Assembly: GCA_946530565.1 (NCBI GenBank)
Contig: CAMNAE010000007.1
Span: forward strand, 1 to 16,204
Direction: 5' to 3'
Source: an uncultured Oscillibacter sp.
Lineage (GTDB): Bacteria > Bacillota > Clostridia > Oscillospirales > Oscillospiraceae
DNA: 16,204 nucleotides
Within the stretch, counting starts at the first letter, position 1. Each line of letters opens with the position of its first letter. Below, piece after piece: positions 1 through 10,403 of this stretch. A program made the position numbers and the translations under genes. The notes under the pieces are model-generated. The model was given only the letters and a program-made list of their open reading frames with translations. It was not told the DNA's origin and ran no database searches.

Positions 1-82
1 GGCCGTCGGGATCCCGCTTTTGGACCACATCATCGTCGCCGACGGGGACGATGTCTCGCTCGCCGAGAGCGGGTGCGTGTAA
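1..82 (+). CDS. radC: RadC-family (JAB domain) protein, 3' end only
   Basis: Only the last 26 residues lie in the window, read in the frame beginning at base 2 and closed by TAA at 80-82. They contain [14 protein letters not shown] followed by VSLAE, which is the characteristic C-terminal end of RadC/MPN-JAB proteins (usually [11 protein letters not shown]...SLAE). RadC was named for DNA repair, but its biochemical role is unsettled. The metal-binding HxH...D part of the JAB fold lies upstream of the window and cannot be checked. The uvrB ribosome binding site overlaps the stop codon, so the two genes are probably co-transcribed. Identification rests on a short but distinctive tail. Confidence 0.75.
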   Translation, partial: AVGIPLLDHIIVADGDDVSLAESGCV

Positions 83-92
83 GGAGTATCTT

Positions 93-2066
93 ATGCCGAA
101 ATTCAAAGTTCATGCGCCTTATGAGCCCTCGGGCGACCAGCCGGAGGCGATCGAGGCGCTCGCCTCGGGGATCGAGGACGGGCTCAAGGAGCAGGTGCTG
201 CTCGGCGTCACCGGCTCGGGCAAGACCTATACGATGGCCAAGGTGATCGAGCGCATCCAGCGCCCGACGCTCGTGCTCGCCCACAACAAGACGCTCGCGG
301 CGCAGCTGTGCAGCGAGTTCAAGGAATTCTTCCCGGAAAACGCGGTGGAGTACTTCGTCTCGTACTACGACTACTATCAGCCCGAGGCCTATATCCCGCA
401 CACCGACACCTACATCGCCAAGGACGCCGCGACGAACGAGGAGATCGACCGTCTGCGCCTCTCGGCCACCTGCGCGCTTCTCGAGCGGCGGGACGTGATC
501 GTCGTCTCGTCGGTCTCCTGCATCTACGGCCTCGGCGAGCCGGACGACTTCGCCGGCATGGTCGTGTCGCTGCGCACCGGCGCCGAGTGGGACCGCGACG
601 AGCTGCTCAGGCGGCTCACCGAGATCCGCTATGAGCGCAACGACGTCGCCTTCGAGCGCAACATGTTCCGCGTCCGCGGCGACACGGTCGAGCTCTACCC
701 GGCCTATTACCGCGACAAGGCCGTGCGCGTCGAGTTCTTCGGCGACGAGATCGACCGCATCAGCGAGTTCAACCCGGTCACGGGCGTTGCCGAGCGCGTG
801 CTCACGCACATCGCGATCTACCCCGCGAGCCACTATGTGACGACGCGCGACAAGATGGAGCGCGCGATCGCGCAGATCCGCCGCGAGCTCGAGGAGCAGG
901 TGAAGTTCTTCGAGAGCGAGGGCAAGCTCGTCGAGGCGCAGCGCATCCGTCAGCGCACGGAATACGATATGGAGATGATGGCGGAGCTCGGCTACTGCTC
1001 GGGCATCGAGAATTATTCCCGCATCATCTCCGAACGGCCCGCGGGCTCCGCGCCGATGACGCTGCTGGATTTCTTCCCCGACGATTTCGTGCTCTTCGTC
1101 GACGAGAGCCACGTCACGCTCCCGCAGGTGCACGCGATGTACAACGGCGACCACGCGCGCAAGGACGCGCTCGTGACCTACGGCTTCCGCCTCCCCTGCG
1201 CCTACGACAACCGGCCATTGAAGTTCGAGGAATTCGCCGCGCGGATCGGGCAGGCGGTCTTCGTCTCCGCGACGCCGGGGCCCTATGAGCGGGAGCGCGC
1301 CGACCAGATCGTCGAGCAGGTGATCCGCCCGACGGGGCTTCTGGACCCGAATGTCGAGGTGCGCCCGGTCGAGGGCCAGATCGACGACCTGATGGCCGAG
1401 ATCCGCATCCGTGCCGAAAAAAACGAGCGCACGCTCGTGACGACGCTCACCAAGAAGATGGCCGAGGACCTGACTGAGTACTTTAAAAACGCGGGCATCC
1501 GCGTGCGCTATATGCACTCCGACGTGCAGACGCTCGAGCGGCTCGAGATCGTGCGCGATCTGCGCCTGGGCGAGTTCGACGTGCTCGTGGGCATCAACCT
1601 TCTGCGCGAGGGACTCGACCTGCCCGAGGTCTCGCTCGTCGCGGTGCTGGACGCCGACAAGGAGGGCTTTCTCAGGTCCGAGACCTCGCTCGTGCAGACG
1701 ATGGGCCGCGCCGCGCGCAACGCCGAGGGCCTTGTCATCCTCTACGCCGACACGATCACGCCCTCGATGCGCGCGGCTATGGACGAGACCGCCCGCCGCC
1801 GCGCCATCCAGGACGCCTACAACAAGGCGCACGGCATCGTGCCCAAAACGATCATCAAGGACGTGCGCGAGGTGCTCGAGATCTCGAAGGCGGCCGAGGG
1901 CGAAACGGGCGGCGGCAAGGGCAAAAAGAAGGCGCTCACGAAGGCCGAGCGCGACGCCGAGATCCGCCGGCTCGAGAAAGAGATGCGCGAGGCGAGCCGC
2001 ATGCTGGAATTCGAATACGCCGCGGTGCTGCGCGACCGCATCATCGAGCTGCGGAAGGAGGGCTGA
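93..2066 (+). CDS. uvrB: UvrABC excinuclease subunit B
   Basis: UvrB is the helicase-like damage-verification subunit of nucleotide excision repair. It is loaded by UvrA onto damaged DNA and then recruits UvrC for incision. The 657-residue product matches the family length. Visible landmarks are Walker A GVTGSGKT (38-45), the aromatic beta-hairpin YYDYYQP (91-97) that pries the strands apart, the DESH helicase box (337-340), helicase motifs V and VI ([14 protein letters not shown] and QTMGRAARN), and a C-terminal UVR motif for UvrC contact (about 622-657). The frame is open further upstream, but the start is ATG 93 because AAGGAG at 81-86 lies six bases before it and [17 protein letters not shown] is the canonical N-terminus. 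ybaK follows after 6 bases and uvrA one gene later. No uvrC is in the window. Confidence 0.98.
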   Translation: MPKFKVHAPYEPSGDQPEAIEALASGIEDGLKEQVLLGVTGSGKTYTMAKVIERIQRPTLVLAHNKTLAAQLCSEFKEFFPENAVEYFVSYYDYYQPEAYIPHTDTYIAKDAATNEEIDRLRLSATCALLERRDVIVVSSVSCIYGLGEPDDFAGMVVSLRTGAEWDRDELLRRLTEIRYERNDVAFERNMFRVRGDTVELYPAYYRDKAVRVEFFGDEIDRISEFNPVTGVAERVLTHIAIYPASHYVTTRDKMERAIAQIRRELEEQVKFFESEGKLVEAQRIRQRTEYDMEMMAELGYCSGIENYSRIISERPAGSAPMTLLDFFPDDFVLFVDESHVTLPQVHAMYNGDHARKDALVTYGFRLPCAYDNRPLKFEEFAARIGQAVFVSATPGPYERERADQIVEQVIRPTGLLDPNVEVRPVEGQIDDLMAEIRIRAEKNERTLVTTLTKKMAEDLTEYFKNAGIRVRYMHSDVQTLERLEIVRDLRLGEFDVLVGINLLREGLDLPEVSLVAVLDADKEGFLRSETSLVQTMGRAARNAEGLVILYADTITPSMRAAMDETARRRAIQDAYNKAHGIVPKTIIKDVREVLEISKAAEGETGGGKGKKKALTKAERDAEIRRLEKEMREASRMLEFEYAAVLRDRIIELRKEG

Positions 2067-2072
2067 GGCGCC

Positions 2073-2579
2073 ATGGCAAAGAAGAAAGAGGAAAAGACGA
2101 ACGTCTGCCGCATTCTGGACCGGCAGAAGATCCCCTATACCTTCCGCGTGTACGAGGACGAGGATCCGCTCTCGACCCGCGAATACGGCCTGCACGTGGC
2201 TTCGGCGCTCGGCGAAAACGCGGCGCAGTGCTTTAAAACGCTCGTCGCCCGGGGCGCCTCGGGCGCGGTGCTCGTCTTTGCGATCCCGGTCGCCGAGACG
2301 CTGGATCTCAAGGCCGCGGCGAAGGCTGCGGGCGAAAAGTCGATCGCGCTGCTCCCGGTCGCCGAGATCACGGCGGTCACGGGCTACGTGCGCGGCGGCT
2401 GCTCGCCGGTCGGCATGAAGAAGAACTACCCGACGATCTTCCATGAGAGCGTTTCGGATTATGAACACATCTATCTCTCTGCCGGGCGCGTCGGCGCGCA
2501 GGTGGAGCTCCCGCCCGCGCCGCTCCTCGCCTTTCTGCGCGCGAAGACGGCGGACATCATTGTGAAAGCGACGGATTGA
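2073..2579 (+). CDS. ybaK: YbaK/EbsC-type Cys-tRNA(Pro) deacylase
   Basis: This 168-residue protein belongs to the YbaK branch of the INS/ProX-like trans-editing family. These enzymes hydrolyse Cys-tRNA(Pro) wrongly made by prolyl-tRNA synthetase, protecting translation fidelity in the cytoplasm. Visible landmarks are CFKTLV (53-58), with the conserved lysine K55 needed in YbaK, and [14 protein letters not shown] (104-117), the loop typical of YbaK rather than of ProRS INS domains. The TIFHE and [14 protein letters not shown] segments follow as in the family. The ATG at 2073 begins 6 bases after the uvrB stop, with AAGGAGGG inside the uvrB end. The gene therefore looks translationally coupled. 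Its place between uvrB and uvrA is not required by its function. Confidence 0.93.
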   Translation: MAKKKEEKTNVCRILDRQKIPYTFRVYEDEDPLSTREYGLHVASALGENAAQCFKTLVARGASGAVLVFAIPVAETLDLKAAAKAAGEKSIALLPVAEITAVTGYVRGGCSPVGMKKNYPTIFHESVSDYEHIYLSAGRVGAQVELPPAPLLAFLRAKTADIIVKATD

Positions 2580-2583
2580 TCCC

Positions 2584-5433
2584 ATGCAGGAACAGATCAT
2601 CATCAAGGGCGCCCGCGCCAACAACTTAAAGAACATCGACCTCGCGATCCCGCGCGACAAGCTCGTCGTCATGACGGGCTTGTCCGGCAGCGGCAAGTCC
2701 TCGCTCGCCTTCGACACGATCTATGCCGAGGGCCAGCGGCGCTATGTGGAGTCGCTGAGCTCCTATGCGCGCATGTTCCTGGGCCAGATGGAGAAGCCGG
2801 ACGTCGACGCGATCGAGGGATTGAGCCCGGCGATCTCGATCGACCAGAAGACGACGAGCCGAAACCCGCGCTCCACCGTCGGCACGGTGACGGAGATCTA
2901 CGACTACCTGCGCCTTTTGTGGGCGCGCATCGGCACGCCGCACTGTCCGAAGTGCGGCAAGGAGATCCGGCAGCAGACGGTCGACCAGATCGTCGATCAG
3001 CTGCTCGCGCTCCCCGAGGGGACGCGCATTCAGGTCATGGCCCCGATGATCCGGGGCAAAAAGGGCGAGCATGTGAAGCTCTTCGAGGACGCGCGCCGCT
3101 CCGGCTACGTGCGCGTGCGCGTCGACGGGAGCCTCTACGACCTCGGTGAGGAGATCGCGCTCGACAAGAACAAAAAGCACCACATCGAGATCGTCGTCGA
3201 CCGCCTGATCGTGCGCGGCGAGATCCGCCAGCGGCTCACCGACTCCGTGGAGACCGCCTCGAACCTCTCGGGCGGACTGACGCTCGTGAATCTCTTAAAA
3301 GAAGAGCGTGACCTGCTCTTTTCACAGAACTACGCCTGCGAGGACTGCGGCATCTCGATCGAGGAGCTCGCGCCGCGCATGTTTTCGTTCAACAACCCCT
3401 TCGGCGCCTGCCCGACCTGCACGGGGCTCGGCAGCCAGCTGAAGGCCGACCCCGAGCTGATCGTGCCCGACGGCTCGCTCTCGATCCTCGACGGCGCGAT
3501 CCAGGCCTCCGGCTGGAACAACATCCGCTCCGACGGCATCTCGCGCATGTACTTCGACGCGCTCTCGAAGCGCTACCAGTTCTCGCTCAAGACCCCCTGG
3601 AACGAGCTTTCCCAGGAGGCGCGGCAGGTGATCCTCTACGGCACCGGCGGCGAGAAGCTCACGATGCACTACGCCCGCGCGAGCGGCTCCGGCACGCTCT
3701 CGCAGCCCTTTGAGGGCATCTGCTCGAACGTCGAGCGGCGCTTGAAGGAGACGCAGAGCGACGCGAGCCGGCGCGAGCTCGAGGAGCTCATGAGCGAGTG
3801 CCCCTGCCCGGACTGCCGCGGCCGGCGCCTGCGCGCCGCCGCGCTCGCGGTCACGGTCGGCGGGAGCAACATCCACGACTTCACGGCGCTCTCGGTCGAC
3901 AAGGAGCTGCAATGGGTCGAGGGCCTTGAGCTCACAGAGCAGCAGCACCGCATCGGCGATCTCATCATAAAAGAGATCCGCGCACGGCTCCACTTCCTCG
4001 CCTCCGTCGGGCTCGGGTACCTGACGCTCTCCCGCGCGGCGGGGACGCTCTCAGGCGGCGAGAGCCAGCGCATCCGGCTCGCCACGCAGATCGGCTCGAG
4101 CCTGATGGGCGTTTTGTACATCCTCGACGAGCCGTCGATCGGCCTGCACCAGCGTGACAACGACAAGCTGCTCGCAACGCTCAAGGAGCTGCGCGATCTC
4201 GGCAACACGCTGATCGTCGTCGAGCACGACGAGGACACGATGCGCGCGGCGGACTACCTTGTGGACATCGGCCCCGGCGCCGGCATCCACGGCGGCGAGA
4301 TCGTGGCCGCCGGCACGCCCGAGGAGGTCATGGCGAACCCGAAGAGCATCACGGGTCAGTATCTCTCCGGCCGAAAGTATATCCCGCTGCCGGCGTCCCG
4401 GCGAAAGGGCAGCGGCAAGCTGCTGACGGTCCGGGGCGCGGCTGAGAACAACCTCAAAAACGTCGACGTCTCGTTCCCGCTCGGCACCTTCACCTGCGTG
4501 ACCGGCGTCTCGGGCAGCGGCAAATCCTCGCTCGTGAACGAGGTCCTGTTCAAAACGCTCGGCGCGAAGCTCATGCGCATGAAGGTGCGGCCGGGCAAAA
4601 GCGGCGGCATCGAGGGGCTCTCTGAGGTCGACAAGGTCATCAACATCGACCAGAGCCCGATCGGGCGCACGCCGCGCTCGAACCCCGCGACCTATACGGG
4701 GCTCTTCAACGACATCCGCGATCTCTTCGCCTCGACGCAGGAGGCCAAGAGCCGGGGCTACGGGCCCGGGCGCTTCAGCTTCAACACCCGCGGCGGCCGC
4801 TGCGAGGCCTGCTCGGGCGACGGCATGATCAAGATCGAAATGCACTTCCTGCCCGACATCTTCGTACCCTGCGAGGTCTGCGGCGGGCGGCGCTACAACC
4901 GCGAGACGCTCGAGGTCCGCTACAAGGGCAAGAACATCTCCGAGGTGCTCGACATGACCGCCGACGAGGCGGTGGAGTTCTTCGCCCCGCTGCCGAAGAT
5001 CAGGCGCAAGCTGCAGACGCTCTGCGACGTCGGGCTCGGCTATGTGAAGCTCGGCCAGCCGTCGACGGAGCTCTCGGGCGGCGAGGCGCAGCGCGTGAAG
5101 CTCGCGACGGAGCTTTCCAAGATCGCGACCGGCCGGACCGTGTATATTCTCGACGAGCCGACGACCGGACTCCACGCCGAGGACGTGCGGCACCTGCTTC
5201 AGGTCCTGCAGCGGCTCACCGACGCCGGCAACACGGTCGTCGTGATCGAGCACAATCTCGACGTCATCAAGTGCGCGGACTACATCATCGACCTCGGGCC
5301 CGAGGGCGGCGACGGCGGCGGCACGATCGTGTGCACCGGCACGCCCGAGGCGGTGGCGGCGACGCCGCAGAGCTATACGGGGCAGTATTTGAAAGCCGTT
5401 TTGGCGCGGACACCCCGCGCGGAGGAGGATTGA
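2584..5433 (+). CDS. uvrA: UvrABC excinuclease subunit A
   Basis: UvrA is the dimeric ABC-type ATPase that finds bulky lesions and loads UvrB. The 949-residue product is full length. It has two ABC modules: Walker [10 protein letters not shown] at 32-40 and GVSGSGKSS at 641-649; ABC signatures [12 protein letters not shown] from 489 and [12 protein letters not shown] from 830; and Walker B/D-loop [10 protein letters not shown] and [10 protein letters not shown]. Zinc cysteines are visible as CPKC (121-124, UvrB-binding region), CEDC and CPTC (252-255, 276-279), and CEAC...CEVC (740-743, 763-766), the last essential for damage recognition in the family. The start ATG is 4 bases after the ybaK stop with only a weak upstream GGA, so initiation probably depends on coupling. 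era begins 2 bases after the stop. Confidence 0.98.
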   Translation: MQEQIIIKGARANNLKNIDLAIPRDKLVVMTGLSGSGKSSLAFDTIYAEGQRRYVESLSSYARMFLGQMEKPDVDAIEGLSPAISIDQKTTSRNPRSTVGTVTEIYDYLRLLWARIGTPHCPKCGKEIRQQTVDQIVDQLLALPEGTRIQVMAPMIRGKKGEHVKLFEDARRSGYVRVRVDGSLYDLGEEIALDKNKKHHIEIVVDRLIVRGEIRQRLTDSVETASNLSGGLTLVNLLKEERDLLFSQNYACEDCGISIEELAPRMFSFNNPFGACPTCTGLGSQLKADPELIVPDGSLSILDGAIQASGWNNIRSDGISRMYFDALSKRYQFSLKTPWNELSQEARQVILYGTGGEKLTMHYARASGSGTLSQPFEGICSNVERRLKETQSDASRRELEELMSECPCPDCRGRRLRAAALAVTVGGSNIHDFTALSVDKELQWVEGLELTEQQHRIGDLIIKEIRARLHFLASVGLGYLTLSRAAGTLSGGESQRIRLATQIGSSLMGVLYILDEPSIGLHQRDNDKLLATLKELRDLGNTLIVVEHDEDTMRAADYLVDIGPGAGIHGGEIVAAGTPEEVMANPKSITGQYLSGRKYIPLPASRRKGSGKLLTVRGAAENNLKNVDVSFPLGTFTCVTGVSGSGKSSLVNEVLFKTLGAKLMRMKVRPGKSGGIEGLSEVDKVINIDQSPIGRTPRSNPATYTGLFNDIRDLFASTQEAKSRGYGPGRFSFNTRGGRCEACSGDGMIKIEMHFLPDIFVPCEVCGGRRYNRETLEVRYKGKNISEVLDMTADEAVEFFAPLPKIRRKLQTLCDVGLGYVKLGQPSTELSGGEAQRVKLATELSKIATGRTVYILDEPTTGLHAEDVRHLLQVLQRLTDAGNTVVVIEHNLDVIKCADYIIDLGPEGGDGGGTIVCTGTPEAVAATPQSYTGQYLKAVLARTPRAEED

Positions 5434-5435
5434 CC

Positions 5436-6344
5436 ATGGCGGGAAATATGGCGGATAAGAGCAAAGTGGCGATGATCACGGTCTGCGGACGGCCGAACGT
5501 CGGCAAGTCCAGCCTTGTGAACGCGCTCGTGGGCGAGAAGATCGCGATCGTCTCCAACAAGAGCCAGACGACCCGGAACCGCATCTACGGCGTGGTGAAC
5601 CGCGGCGAGACGCAGCTCATCTTTATGGACACACCGGGCCTGCACAAGCCGCGGCACGCGCTTGACGAGTATATGCAGCGGGTCATCGACGCGACGCTCT
5701 CGGGCGTGGACGCGGCGCTGCTGCTCGTGGAGCCGATCGCCCACGTCGGCGGCCCGGAGCAGGAGCTGATCGCGCGGCTGAAAGAGGAGAAGATCCCGAC
5801 GGTGCTGTGCATCAACAAGATCGACACCGTGGAAAAAGCGGAGCTGCTGCCGGTCATCGCGGCCTACAACGAGGCCTTCGGCGGCTTCCGCGCGATCCTG
5901 CCGATCTCGGCGCACACGGGCGAGGGTCTTCAGGAGCTGCAGGAGCTGATACTGCCGTACGCACAGGAGAGCCCGAAGCTCTTCCCCGAGGGCGAGGTGA
6001 CCGACCAGCCCGAGCAGCTGGTCATGGCCGAACTGCTGCGCGAGAAGCTGCTGCTGTGCCTCGACAAGGAGATCCCCCACGGCACGGCGGTCGAGATCAC
6101 GCGCTTTGTGGAGCGCGAGAACGGCATTGTCGACGTCGATGCGACGATCTACTGCGAAAAGGCGAGCCACAAGGGCATCATCATCGGCAGGCAGGGGAGC
6201 ATGCTCAAAAAGATCAGCTCGCTTGCCCGTGTGGATATGGAAAAATTCATGGGCACGAAGGTCTTTCTGGAGACCTGGGTCAAGGTGCGCGAGAACTGGC
6301 GCGAGAGCGTGAACGCGGTGCGCCAGCTGGGGTACAAGGAGTAA
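5436..6344 (+). CDS. era: GTPase Era
   Basis: Era is an essential GTPase that binds 16S rRNA near its 3' end and acts in 30S subunit assembly. The 302-residue product shows G1 GRPNVGKS (18-25), G3 DTPG (65-68), G4 NKID (127-130), and a C-terminal KH domain with the GxxG loop GRQG (251-254). The RNA-binding end closes with ETWVKVRENWRES. The frame stays open upstream into uvrA, but the true start is ATG 5436, seven bases after a strong GGAGGAGG at 5421-5428. An in-frame ATG at 5448 is less well placed. The ribosome binding site lies inside the uvrA end and only 2 bases separate the genes, so translation is likely coupled. recO follows after 41 bases, a common clostridial order. Confidence 0.97.
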   Translation: MAGNMADKSKVAMITVCGRPNVGKSSLVNALVGEKIAIVSNKSQTTRNRIYGVVNRGETQLIFMDTPGLHKPRHALDEYMQRVIDATLSGVDAALLLVEPIAHVGGPEQELIARLKEEKIPTVLCINKIDTVEKAELLPVIAAYNEAFGGFRAILPISAHTGEGLQELQELILPYAQESPKLFPEGEVTDQPEQLVMAELLREKLLLCLDKEIPHGTAVEITRFVERENGIVDVDATIYCEKASHKGIIIGRQGSMLKKISSLARVDMEKFMGTKVFLETWVKVRENWRESVNAVRQLGYKE

Positions 6345-6385
6345 ACAGCAAGGAGCAGGACCGGAACAGCGGGGAGCGGCGGAGC

Positions 6386-7141
6386 ATGGGCATGCAGGGT
6401 TTTGGACATATCGTGCTGCACGGGATCGTGCTGCGCGAGACGAACTACAAAGAGGCCGATAAGCTTTTGACCCTGCTCACGGCCGAGGAGGGCCGGCTCA
6501 CGGTCGCGGCGCGCGGCGCGCGGCGCAAGAACAGCCGCTTCGGCGCGGCCTGCCAGATCCTGTGCTGGTCGGAATTCACCGTGTACCGCTGGGGTGAGCT
6601 CTATCAGATCTCCCAGGCGGAGACGGTCGAGGAGTTCCGCGCGCTGCGCACGGATATATTGTCCTTCGCGCTCGGCTGCTTTATGGCCGAGATCACCGAG
6701 GCACTCGCGATGGACGACGCGAGCGCGGGGGTGCTGCTGCGGCACCTTTTGAACGGGCTCTACGCGCTCTCGGCGCTGAAAAAGCCGCCGGAGCTCGTGC
6801 TGCCGGCCTTTTTGTGGAAGCTCCTTGCGCTCTCGGGCTTTGAGCCGCTCGCGGAAAGGTGCGGCGTCTGCGGCCGCGCTGACATTCAGAGCCCGCGGCT
6901 CGAGGTCGAGGAGGGGCAGGTCGTCTGCGCCGCCTGCGCGGCTGGCAGGACGCTGCCGCTGTGCGATGCGTCGCTCGCGGCGCTCCGGCACATTTTATAT
7001 GACGACCCGGGCGCGCTCTATCGCTTCCGCCTCGCGCCGGAGCCGCTGCGGCGCCTGACGGCCGCCGCCGAGCGCTTTGCCGAGACGCATCTCGAGCGCG
7101 GCTTCCAGACGCTCGACTACTATCACGCACTGCGTTCCTGA
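6386..7141 (+). CDS. recO: DNA repair protein RecO
   Basis: RecO works with RecR and RecF to load RecA onto SSB-covered single-stranded DNA. The product (251 residues) begins with the OB-fold typical of RecO: GIVLRETNYKEADKLLTLLTAEEGRLTVAARGARR, then the conserved YQISQAE and EEFRAL segment. The helical C-terminal domain carries a zinc-finger-like pair CGVC (159-162) and CAAC (181-184). Two start codons are possible: ATG 6386 and ATG 6392. GGGGAG at 6371-6376 fits the first, while GGAG at 6381-6384 fits the second at seven bases, so the N-terminus is uncertain by two residues. The frame runs open far into era, but that extension is a shadow. mutS2 begins 13 bases after the stop. Confidence 0.95.
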   Translation: MGMQGFGHIVLHGIVLRETNYKEADKLLTLLTAEEGRLTVAARGARRKNSRFGAACQILCWSEFTVYRWGELYQISQAETVEEFRALRTDILSFALGCFMAEITEALAMDDASAGVLLRHLLNGLYALSALKKPPELVLPAFLWKLLALSGFEPLAERCGVCGRADIQSPRLEVEEGQVVCAACAAGRTLPLCDASLAALRHILYDDPGALYRFRLAPEPLRRLTAAAERFAETHLERGFQTLDYYHALRS

Positions 7142-7154
7142 GAGGAGAATGATC

Positions 7155-9545
7155 ATGAGCGCTATTGCTGAAAAATCCCTGAAGACCCTGGAGCTGCAGC
7201 GCGTGCTCGAGCAGCTTGCGGAGCTCTGCGTGAGCGAGGAGGCGAAGAAGAACGCCCTTGCGCTCGTGCCTGAGACCGAAGCGTTCGAGGTGCAGCGCCT
7301 TCTCGATGAGACCCAGGCCGCGCGCGAGCTGATCTCACTGCGCGGCGCGCCGGGCTTTTCCGGCCTGCGCAATGTCGGGGAATCGCTCTCCCGCGCAGAC
7401 CGCGGCGGGTCCCTGAGCCCGAAGGAGCTTTTATTGATCGCCGATCTTCTCACCTGCGCGCGCCGCGCGAAGGACTACCACGGCGAGCAGGCGGATAAAC
7501 AGAGCATCCTCGACGACCGCTTCTACGCCCTGCGCGGCGGGCGTCAGCTCGAAGAGAAGATCAAGCGCGCGATCCCCGATGAGGACACGATCTCCGACGC
7601 CGCTTCCCCGGCGCTGGCCGATATCCGCCGGCACATGCGCATGGCGCAGGCGAAGAGCCGGCAGATCCTGCAGCGGATCATCTCCTCGCCCTCCTATGCA
7701 AACGTTCTGCAGGAGGCGCTGATCACGCAGCGCGACGGGCGCTATGTCGTGCCGGTCAAGGCCGAGCGCCGCGGCGACCTGCCGGGTCTCGTGCACGACG
7801 TGTCGTCGACCGGGGCGACCGTGTTCGTCGAGCCGATGGGCGTCGTGCAGGCGAACAATGAGTTCATCGAGCTCACGGCCAAGGAGGAGCAGGAGATCGC
7901 GCGGATCCTCGCTGAGCTCTCGGCCGAGGCCGCGGGCTATAAAGAGAGCATCGAGCGGGATTTCCGCATCCTCACCGAGCTCGACGGGATCTTCGCGCGC
8001 GGGGAGCTCAGCTTCCGCATGAACGCCATGATGCCCGTGCTCCGGCGCGACGGCGGAATCCGCCTGAAAAAGGCCCGGCACCCGCTGCTCCCGGCAAAGA
8101 CTGCCGTGCCGATCGACATCTCGCTCGGCGAGACCTTCGATACGCTCGTGATCACGGGCCCGAACACCGGCGGCAAGACCGTGAGCCTGAAGACGCTGGG
8201 CCTTTTGACGCTGATGGTCCAGTGCGGCCTGCACATCCCCGCGGCCGACGGCAGCGCGGTCTCGGTCTACAAAAAGGTCCTCGCCGACATCGGCGATGAG
8301 CAGAGCATCCAGCAGAGCCTTTCGACCTTCTCGGCGCACATGGGCAACATCGTGGCGATCCTGGAGGAGGCCGACGACGAGAGCCTGATCCTCTTCGACG
8401 AGCTCGGCGCCGGCACCGATCCGGTCGAGGGCGCGGCGCTCGCGGTCGCGATCATCGAGCAGACGCGCGCACAGGGCGCCAAGGTCGCCGCGACGACGCA
8501 CTATGCCGAGCTCAAGACCTTCGCGATGACGACCGTCGGCGTCGAGAACGCCTCCTGCGAGTTCAACGTCGAGACCCTGAGCCCGACCTACCGGCTCCTC
8601 ATCGGCATTCCGGGCAAGTCCAACGCCTTTGCGATCTCGCGGCGCCTGGGGCTTCCCGAGCGGGTGATCGACGCGGCGCAGGCGCGCCTGAGCGGCGAGA
8701 GCGTGCGCTTTGAGGACGTTCTGAGCCAGCTCGAGCAGAAGCGTCAGGCGCTGGAAAAGCGGGAGCTCGAGGCGGACCGCCTGCTGCTGCGGCGCGAGGA
8801 GGACGCGAAGAAGGCCCGCGAGTTCCGCGAGCAGATGGAGCGCGCCCGCGACAACGCGCGTACGCGCGGCGAGAGCGAGGCCAAGCGTATCATCCGGGAC
8901 GCCAGGAGCGCCGCGGACGCGGCCTTTGCCGAGCTCGACCGGCTCCGCAAGGAGCAGGAGAAGGCCGGCCGCGACGCGAACGTGAATGAGGCGCGCGCGG
9001 CGCTCAGGCGCGGGCTCAACGAGGCGGAGCAGGCCGTTACGCATGAGCCCCACACGGCGCCGATCCCGAAGCCGAGCCGCCCGATCCGCGTCGGCGACCT
9101 CGTCGAGTTTCCGGGCGTGCGGCAGAACGCCGAGGTGACCGCCGTCGGCAAGGACGGCACGCTCCAGCTCCGCGCGGGGGCGCTCAAGCTCAAGGCCAAA
9201 GCGAACGAGGTGCGCCTCATCGAAGACGACGAGCGCGCTGCGATGAAGCCGAAGAAGCAGAGCTTCGGGACAAGCCGCGTGCCGGCGGGGCTGCGCACCT
9301 CTGCCGCCCGTGAGCTCGATATGCGCGGCATGGAGACGCTCGAGGCCGCGCCGGCGGTCGAGCGTTTCCTCTCCGACGCGGTGATGGGGCATCTTGAGAC
9401 CGTGACGATCATCCACGGCCGCGGCACCGGCGCGCTCAGGAAGGCTGTGCACGAGTGCCTCAGGCGCAATAAGGCCGTCAAGAGCTTCCGCCTCGGCGTC
9501 TACGGCGAGGGCGAAGACGGGGTCACCGTTGTGACGCTCAAATAA
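7155..9545 (+). CDS. mutS2: MutS2: MutS-type ATPase with C-terminal Smr domain
   Basis: MutS2 is a MutS homologue lacking the mismatch-recognition domain. In different bacteria it has been linked to suppression of recombination and, in Bacillus subtilis, to recognising and splitting collided ribosomes. The 796-residue protein shows the core/clamp region, Walker A GPNTGGKT (335-342), Walker B LILFDE ending at D415-E416, [11 protein letters not shown] just after, and a long charged coiled coil (about 515-625). A KOW-like segment ([16 protein letters not shown]) and an intact Smr domain follow, with LDMRG (721-725) and HGRGTGALR (from 754). AGAGGAG at 7141-7147 fits ATG 7155 at seven bases. ATG 7149 is too close, and more upstream starts are shadow extension. 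The Smr motifs are complete, so nuclease or RNA-related activity is plausible. Confidence 0.97.
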   Translation: MSAIAEKSLKTLELQRVLEQLAELCVSEEAKKNALALVPETEAFEVQRLLDETQAARELISLRGAPGFSGLRNVGESLSRADRGGSLSPKELLLIADLLTCARRAKDYHGEQADKQSILDDRFYALRGGRQLEEKIKRAIPDEDTISDAASPALADIRRHMRMAQAKSRQILQRIISSPSYANVLQEALITQRDGRYVVPVKAERRGDLPGLVHDVSSTGATVFVEPMGVVQANNEFIELTAKEEQEIARILAELSAEAAGYKESIERDFRILTELDGIFARGELSFRMNAMMPVLRRDGGIRLKKARHPLLPAKTAVPIDISLGETFDTLVITGPNTGGKTVSLKTLGLLTLMVQCGLHIPAADGSAVSVYKKVLADIGDEQSIQQSLSTFSAHMGNIVAILEEADDESLILFDELGAGTDPVEGAALAVAIIEQTRAQGAKVAATTHYAELKTFAMTTVGVENASCEFNVETLSPTYRLLIGIPGKSNAFAISRRLGLPERVIDAAQARLSGESVRFEDVLSQLEQKRQALEKRELEADRLLLRREEDAKKAREFREQMERARDNARTRGESEAKRIIRDARSAADAAFAELDRLRKEQEKAGRDANVNEARAALRRGLNEAEQAVTHEPHTAPIPKPSRPIRVGDLVEFPGVRQNAEVTAVGKDGTLQLRAGALKLKAKANEVRLIEDDERAAMKPKKQSFGTSRVPAGLRTSAARELDMRGMETLEAAPAVERFLSDAVMGHLETVTIIHGRGTGALRKAVHECLRRNKAVKSFRLGVYGEGEDGVTVVTLK

Positions 9546-9582
9546 AAAAGCTAAAGGGCAGCAAAACAAGGAGGATACGAGC

Positions 9583-10350
9583 ATGCAGCAGCTTGAAAAA
9601 CAGTTTCACCTGAATTGCACGGCAGACGATGTCGGCCGCTACTGCATCGTGCCCGGCGATCCCGGGCGCGTGGAGTCGATCGCCGCCCTGCTGGATGAGG
9701 CGAAGCCGATCGCCTGGAACCGCGAGTTCAACCTCTGGACCGGCACGCTCGACGGCGCGCGCGTGTCGGTCTGCTCCACCGGCATCGGCGGGCCGTCCGC
9801 CGCGATCGCGATGGAGGAGCTCCACCGCTGCGGCGCGGACACGTTCATCCGCACCGGGACCTGCGGCGGGATCGACCTTGACGTGCGCTCCGGCGACATC
9901 GTCGTCGCGACCGGCGCGATCCGCTACGAGCACACGAGCCGCGAGTATGCGCCGATCGAGTTCCCGGCCGTGCCGGACTTCGGCGTGACCACCTGCCTGG
10001 TGGAGGCCTGCGAATACCTGAAGCTCCGCCACCACACGGGCATCGTGCAGTGCAAGGACAGCTTTTACGGCCAGCACAGTCCCGCCGCCTCCCCGGTCAG
10101 CTACGAGCTTCTGAACCTCTGGGAGAGCTGGAAGCGCCTGGGCGTCAAGGCCAGCGAGATGGAGTCCGCGGCGCTCTTCGTCGTCGCCGCCGCGCTCGGC
10201 TGCCGCTGCGGCTCCTGCTTCCACGTGATCTGGAACCAGGAGCGCGAGGCCGCGGGGCTCGACCAGGAGATGAGCGAGGACACGAGCGCCGCGGTGAAGG
10301 TCGCGGTCGAGGCGCTCCGGCGGCTCATCGCCAAAGACCGGGCGCAGTAA
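9583..10350 (+). CDS. udp: Uridine phosphorylase-like nucleoside phosphorylase (NP-I family)
   Basis: The 255-residue product is an NP-I nucleoside phosphorylase closest to Udp, which cleaves uridine with phosphate to uracil and ribose 1-phosphate in pyrimidine salvage. Visible landmarks are VPGDPGRV (R29, phosphate), NREFN (R47), CSTGIGGPS (64-72), FIRTGTCGG (R90), EFPAVPDF, and EMESAA (192-197, ribose binding). Around the base-binding loop it reads FYGQHSP (161-167): the glutamine is kept, but the Arg168 of the E. coli enzyme appears replaced, so base preference may differ. The start is set by AAGGAGG at 9568-9574, eight bases before ATG 9583. It lies 37 bases after mutS2 and is the last gene before the operon's terminator. 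The enzyme class is firm; the substrate is inferred. Confidence 0.85.
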   Translation: MQQLEKQFHLNCTADDVGRYCIVPGDPGRVESIAALLDEAKPIAWNREFNLWTGTLDGARVSVCSTGIGGPSAAIAMEELHRCGADTFIRTGTCGGIDLDVRSGDIVVATGAIRYEHTSREYAPIEFPAVPDFGVTTCLVEACEYLKLRHHTGIVQCKDSFYGQHSPAASPVSYELLNLWESWKRLGVKASEMESAALFVVAAALGCRCGSCFHVIWNQEREAAGLDQEMSEDTSAAVKVAVEALRRLIAKDRAQ

Positions 10351-10361
10351 AAATAAAAATG

Positions 10362-10398
10362 CAGCGCCCTCTTCCCAAAGCGTGGGAAGAGGGCGCTG
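10362..10398. terminator. Bidirectional intrinsic terminator between udp and tatD
   Basis: A perfect 16-base inverted repeat (10362-10377 and 10383-10398) encloses the 5-base loop AAGCG. On the minus strand it is followed by a T-rich run (complement of 10351-10360), and on the plus strand by TTTCTCTATTT. It lies 11 bases after the udp stop and 5 bases before the end of the convergent tatD gene. It most likely ends both transcripts and closes the long repair operon. Confidence 0.9.
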
Positions 10399-10403
10399 TT
10401 TCT

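Noticed and set aside
30..2717. 895-codon open frame on the minus strand across uvrB, ybaK and the uvrA start
   Set aside because: It is antisense to three well-identified genes, its product is Arg/Asp/Leu/His-rich without known motifs, and GC-rich codon bias keeps this opposite frame open.
5271..5435. N-terminal extension of era reaching into uvrA
   Set aside because: The extension is a frame shadow of the uvrA end; GGAGGAGG points to ATG 5436 and Era proteins begin there.
5807..6385. 193-residue N-terminal extension of the recO frame inside era
   Set aside because: It overlaps the conserved Era coding region and RecO proteins start at the GIVLRETN region; local ribosome binding sites fit 6386 or 6392.
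7431..9584. 717-codon open frame on the minus strand over mutS2
   Set aside because: Same GC-driven antisense shadow; low-complexity composition and no ribosome binding site or family motif.
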